Positions 61,479-64,000 of a DNA stretch of 64,000 nt are shown piece after piece. The first letter of the stretch is position 1; every line of letters begins with the position of its first letter. Source of the stretch: Alphaproteobacteria bacterium (lineage in GTDB: Bacteria; Pseudomonadota; Alphaproteobacteria; Caulobacterales; Aquidulcibacteraceae); NCBI GenBank assembly GCA_027485915.1, contig JAIXQA010000023.1:57704-121703 (forward strand), read 5' to 3'. The notes beneath the pieces were generated by a model that had not been told where the DNA came from, made no database searches, and saw only the letters and a list, made by a program, of their open reading frames with translations. A program made the position numbers and the translations under genes.

Positions 61479-63965
61479 ATGACACAGCGCTTATTTTTGA
61501 CTGGTTCTGCAGCCCTGATGGCCCTCGCAATCGCGATGCCTGGTACTTCCTTCGCCCAAACCGCAGCAGACACGGAAGCAGATCGGTCCAAAGTTGAGAC
61601 CATCATTGTGACGGCTCGTAAAACCCAAGAATCACTGATTTCTACGCCTGTTGCGGTTACCGCAGTTGGCGCTTCGGATGTGTCACGTTTGAATATTCAA
61701 GCGATTGATGACTTGGCACGCTTTACTCCAGGCCTTTCTTTCTCAAAGGCTTTTGGCCGCGCAACTGATCGTCCAGTTGTTCGCGGTGCTGCCTCTATTT
61801 TAGCCGGTACCCAGCCAGGTGTTGAAGCGGGTACGGCTTACTTTGTGGATGGCGTCTATTATCAGGGCGACATTTCCTCAATCGACTTGGCCGATGTTGC
61901 GCGCGTTGAAGTGATCAAGGGTCCACAATCAGCGCTTTATGGCCGGAATACTTACTCCGGCGCGATCAACTTCATTACCAACAGCCCGGGTACCTCGTTC
62001 AAGGCTGGTGCAACTCTGTCGGTTGGCACCCATAATGAGCAGACTGCAAACTTGCGTGTTGCTGGTCCCATCACCTCTTGGCTGTCAGGTGGCTTGGCAG
62101 CGCGCTATTACACGTATGATGGGGAGTGGGGGAATTCGGCCGCACGAGACGAGAAGCCCCTTGGCTCAGAGCAAACCAAGTCCATTAGCGGCGTGTTGGA
62201 GGCTCGCCCCGTCCAAGGCCTTACGCTTCGTGCCCGCGTGGTTCATGCCGAAGACGAGGATGGTCCGCGTGCATTTGGCTTCCAAGCGTCTAGCAAGAAT
62301 AACTGCTTCCCCGGCTATCGCTCGAATGCATACCGCGGGGCAGCCGCCACCACGGACAATAATCCAAATCAATGGTTTTGTGGCGTTATCCAAGATACGG
62401 GCATTTACTTCCAGAACACAGGTGGTGGTGGCACTCGCCCCGCAGCCCCGTTCTTGGGCGTTGAGCGCGACCTGACCTTTGGATCATTGATCGCGGATGT
62501 CGATTTGCCAAATGACTACACGATCAATGTCAGCTATGGCTTCCGCGATGAAACATTGAAGACAGGTTCTGACTCAGACTTCTTGAATGGTGCGTCCTTC
62601 CCTCAGGGTGTCGGAGCAAACGGCGTTCCAACTTCGAATTCTTTGTTTGGCAGCTCTGGCACAACTGAATCCAAAGACATGTCGTTGGAAGTGAAGTTAT
62701 CCTCGCCGCAGGACAGGCGCGTCCGCTGGATGTTGGGCCTTTATGGTTATAGCCTCGACCAGACAGGTTATTCGATTGACTTCGTTGCAAGTGCTACCAC
62801 GCCAGTCAATGGTATCGTGTCGACGCAAAAGAATTTGACTAACTCGACTTCAAACGGTGCAATCTTCGGCCGTTTAGGATTTGATATCACCGAAAAATTG
62901 TCATTAGATTTGGAGGCCCGTCAGCAAGCGGAAAAGCGTTCGACCCAAAACTACAGTATTGTCAACGGTGCCTTGACTTACGATGACACGCGCAGCTTCG
63001 ACTCCTTCACTCCACGTGCAACGCTGACCTGGAAGCCGAATGAGAACCAAACCATTTATGCTATTTACGCTGAAGGAACGAAGCCCGGTGGTCTGAATGG
63101 TACATTAGGACAAGTTAACGGCTTTCCCGTATTTGACCCAGAAACCTCGACCAATTATGAAATCGGCTATAAGGCCCGCCTATTCGATGGTCGCGGCACA
63201 TTGGCTCTCTCCGCCTATGATACAAAAGCCGATAAGATGCAGCTCACAACAGCGGTAGCAGGGTCCACCGGTGTGTTGACGTCAATCGTGACCAATCAAG
63301 GCAACGCAGAGATTAAGGGCTTCGAAGCCGACTTCCGCTTCCGGGTGACAGATAACTTAGGCTTCAGCTTGAACTATTCGCACATTAGCACCGAATTCAC
63401 CGAGGGCTGTGACGAGTTCCAATATACTCTAACCTCAGGCGGCTATCAGATTGGCACCACGTGCACTAGCACGCGTCGTGTCGCCGGTTCGCCGAACCCT
63501 CCACCGTTGCCCAATGGTTCTGTTGTGCCCCTGCCTGGTGCCAATGGTTCGATCGTCGGGGCCAAAATCCCTTTGGTGCCAGCTGATCAAGCCAGCTTCA
63601 ACATAGACTATAGCCGTCAATTAGGTGCAAATTTGGAATTCTTTGCCTCGGCCGACATTTCGTACGAAGGGACCAAGTACATCCAAGTCCATGGTGGGGC
63701 TGAAACCGGGGAAACTACTTTGGTGGGTGGCCGGGTTGGCCTCAGCGGCGAGCGTTGGAAATTGTCGCTGTGGGGTAAGAATTTGACCGAAGAGGATTCG
63801 ATCCCCATCGCAACGCGTTGGTTTGACGTATTCCAAGGCTCCGCTGCCGCTGCTGGCCTGACCGGAGCTGCGGCTTCGGGCATCGACACCGGCAGCCCAC
63901 GCGCCTTCTTCTTTATGCCACGCCGCGGTCGTAGCGTTGGTCTGGAACTGAAGGTCAATTATTAG
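61479..63965 (+). CDS. TonB-dependent outer membrane receptor
   Basis: The 828-residue protein has a signal peptide (cleavage near TSFAQ), a TonB box (KVETIIVTARKTQ), a plug with STPVAVTAVGASDVSRLN, VYYQGDISSIDLADVARVEV and GPQSALYGRNTYSGAINF, and a long beta barrel ending ...MPRRGRSVGLELKVNY, with a terminal aromatic residue. AAAGAGGAATACC precedes the ATG at 61479. A TATACT-type -10 (61398-61403) lies upstream without a clear -35. The ligand is unknown; no partner genes are visible before the window ends 35 bases later. Confidence 0.92.
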   Translation: MTQRLFLTGSAALMALAIAMPGTSFAQTAADTEADRSKVETIIVTARKTQESLISTPVAVTAVGASDVSRLNIQAIDDLARFTPGLSFSKAFGRATDRPVVRGAASILAGTQPGVEAGTAYFVDGVYYQGDISSIDLADVARVEVIKGPQSALYGRNTYSGAINFITNSPGTSFKAGATLSVGTHNEQTANLRVAGPITSWLSGGLAARYYTYDGEWGNSAARDEKPLGSEQTKSISGVLEARPVQGLTLRARVVHAEDEDGPRAFGFQASSKNNCFPGYRSNAYRGAAATTDNNPNQWFCGVIQDTGIYFQNTGGGGTRPAAPFLGVERDLTFGSLIADVDLPNDYTINVSYGFRDETLKTGSDSDFLNGASFPQGVGANGVPTSNSLFGSSGTTESKDMSLEVKLSSPQDRRVRWMLGLYGYSLDQTGYSIDFVASATTPVNGIVSTQKNLTNSTSNGAIFGRLGFDITEKLSLDLEARQQAEKRSTQNYSIVNGALTYDDTRSFDSFTPRATLTWKPNENQTIYAIYAEGTKPGGLNGTLGQVNGFPVFDPETSTNYEIGYKARLFDGRGTLALSAYDTKADKMQLTTAVAGSTGVLTSIVTNQGNAEIKGFEADFRFRVTDNLGFSLNYSHISTEFTEGCDEFQYTLTSGGYQIGTTCTSTRRVAGSPNPPPLPNGSVVPLPGANGSIVGAKIPLVPADQASFNIDYSRQLGANLEFFASADISYEGTKYIQVHGGAETGETTLVGGRVGLSGERWKLSLWGKNLTEEDSIPIATRWFDVFQGSAAAAGLTGAAASGIDTGSPRAFFFMPRRGRSVGLELKVNY

Positions 63966-64000
63966 ATCTAGCTAGCTGACTTGCTGAAGAGCCCGGCAGG

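Overview
The window reads as chromosomal DNA of a photosynthetic (purple, probably aerobic anoxygenic) alphaproteobacterium. The evidence is a bacteriochlorophyll gene cluster with its AerR/PpaA and PpsR/CrtJ regulators at the left end, alphaproteobacterial pairs such as DUF484-xerC and divergent-polysaccharide-deacetylase-rppH, and two TonB-dependent receptors. A Caulobacterales or Hyphomonadaceae-like host fits best; the alga-associated 'Candidatus Phycosocius' group is one possibility, but this is inference. I saw no rRNA, tRNA, CRISPR array or insertion sequence.

Region 1 (1-8307) is part of a photosynthesis gene cluster. A PucC/LhaA-type gene (cut by the left edge) and bchF run leftward. 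ppaA/aerR, ppsR, bchG, a bch2-type MFS gene, bchP and a small membrane protein run rightward. A perfect TGT-N12-ACA PpsR site sits just upstream of bchG, overlapping a TTGACA box, so the repressor encoded next door probably controls it. A lipoprotein cytochrome c faces the cluster across a two-way terminator.

Region 2 (8750-19048) is metabolic: DUF2333, a universal stress protein, NfuA, a RutE-like nitroreductase, and then a polyamine/amine module. The module holds a GntR regulator, a class III aminotransferase, two PuuA-like glutamine synthetases and an orphan PotD/PotF-like binding protein, and ends at a strong terminator. A thiolase follows.

Region 3 (19108-29256) has two membrane histidine kinases, one of them hybrid, then a large internally duplicated surface lipoprotein with a TonB-dependent receptor. 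Three (C/T)GTCAC repeats at exact 22-bp spacing in front of this pair look like a Pho box array.

Region 4 (29491-38663) is a compact type IV secretion operon: virB1, B2, B3, B4, B6, B8, B9, B10, B11, mostly with 4-base overlaps. It has no virB5, virB7, virD4 or relaxase gene here. A DUF1800/DUF1501 secreted pair follows (38855-42155).

Region 5 (42214-63965) is housekeeping: a TPR protein, leucyl aminopeptidase, MarR, NlpC/P60, an ammonium transporter, DUF484-XerC, a hydrolase, RppH, a deacetylase-like protein, two RNA methyltransferases, an OmpA-domain protein, leucine biosynthesis genes (leuC, leuD, leuB) with xthA between, and a second TonB-dependent receptor at the right edge.
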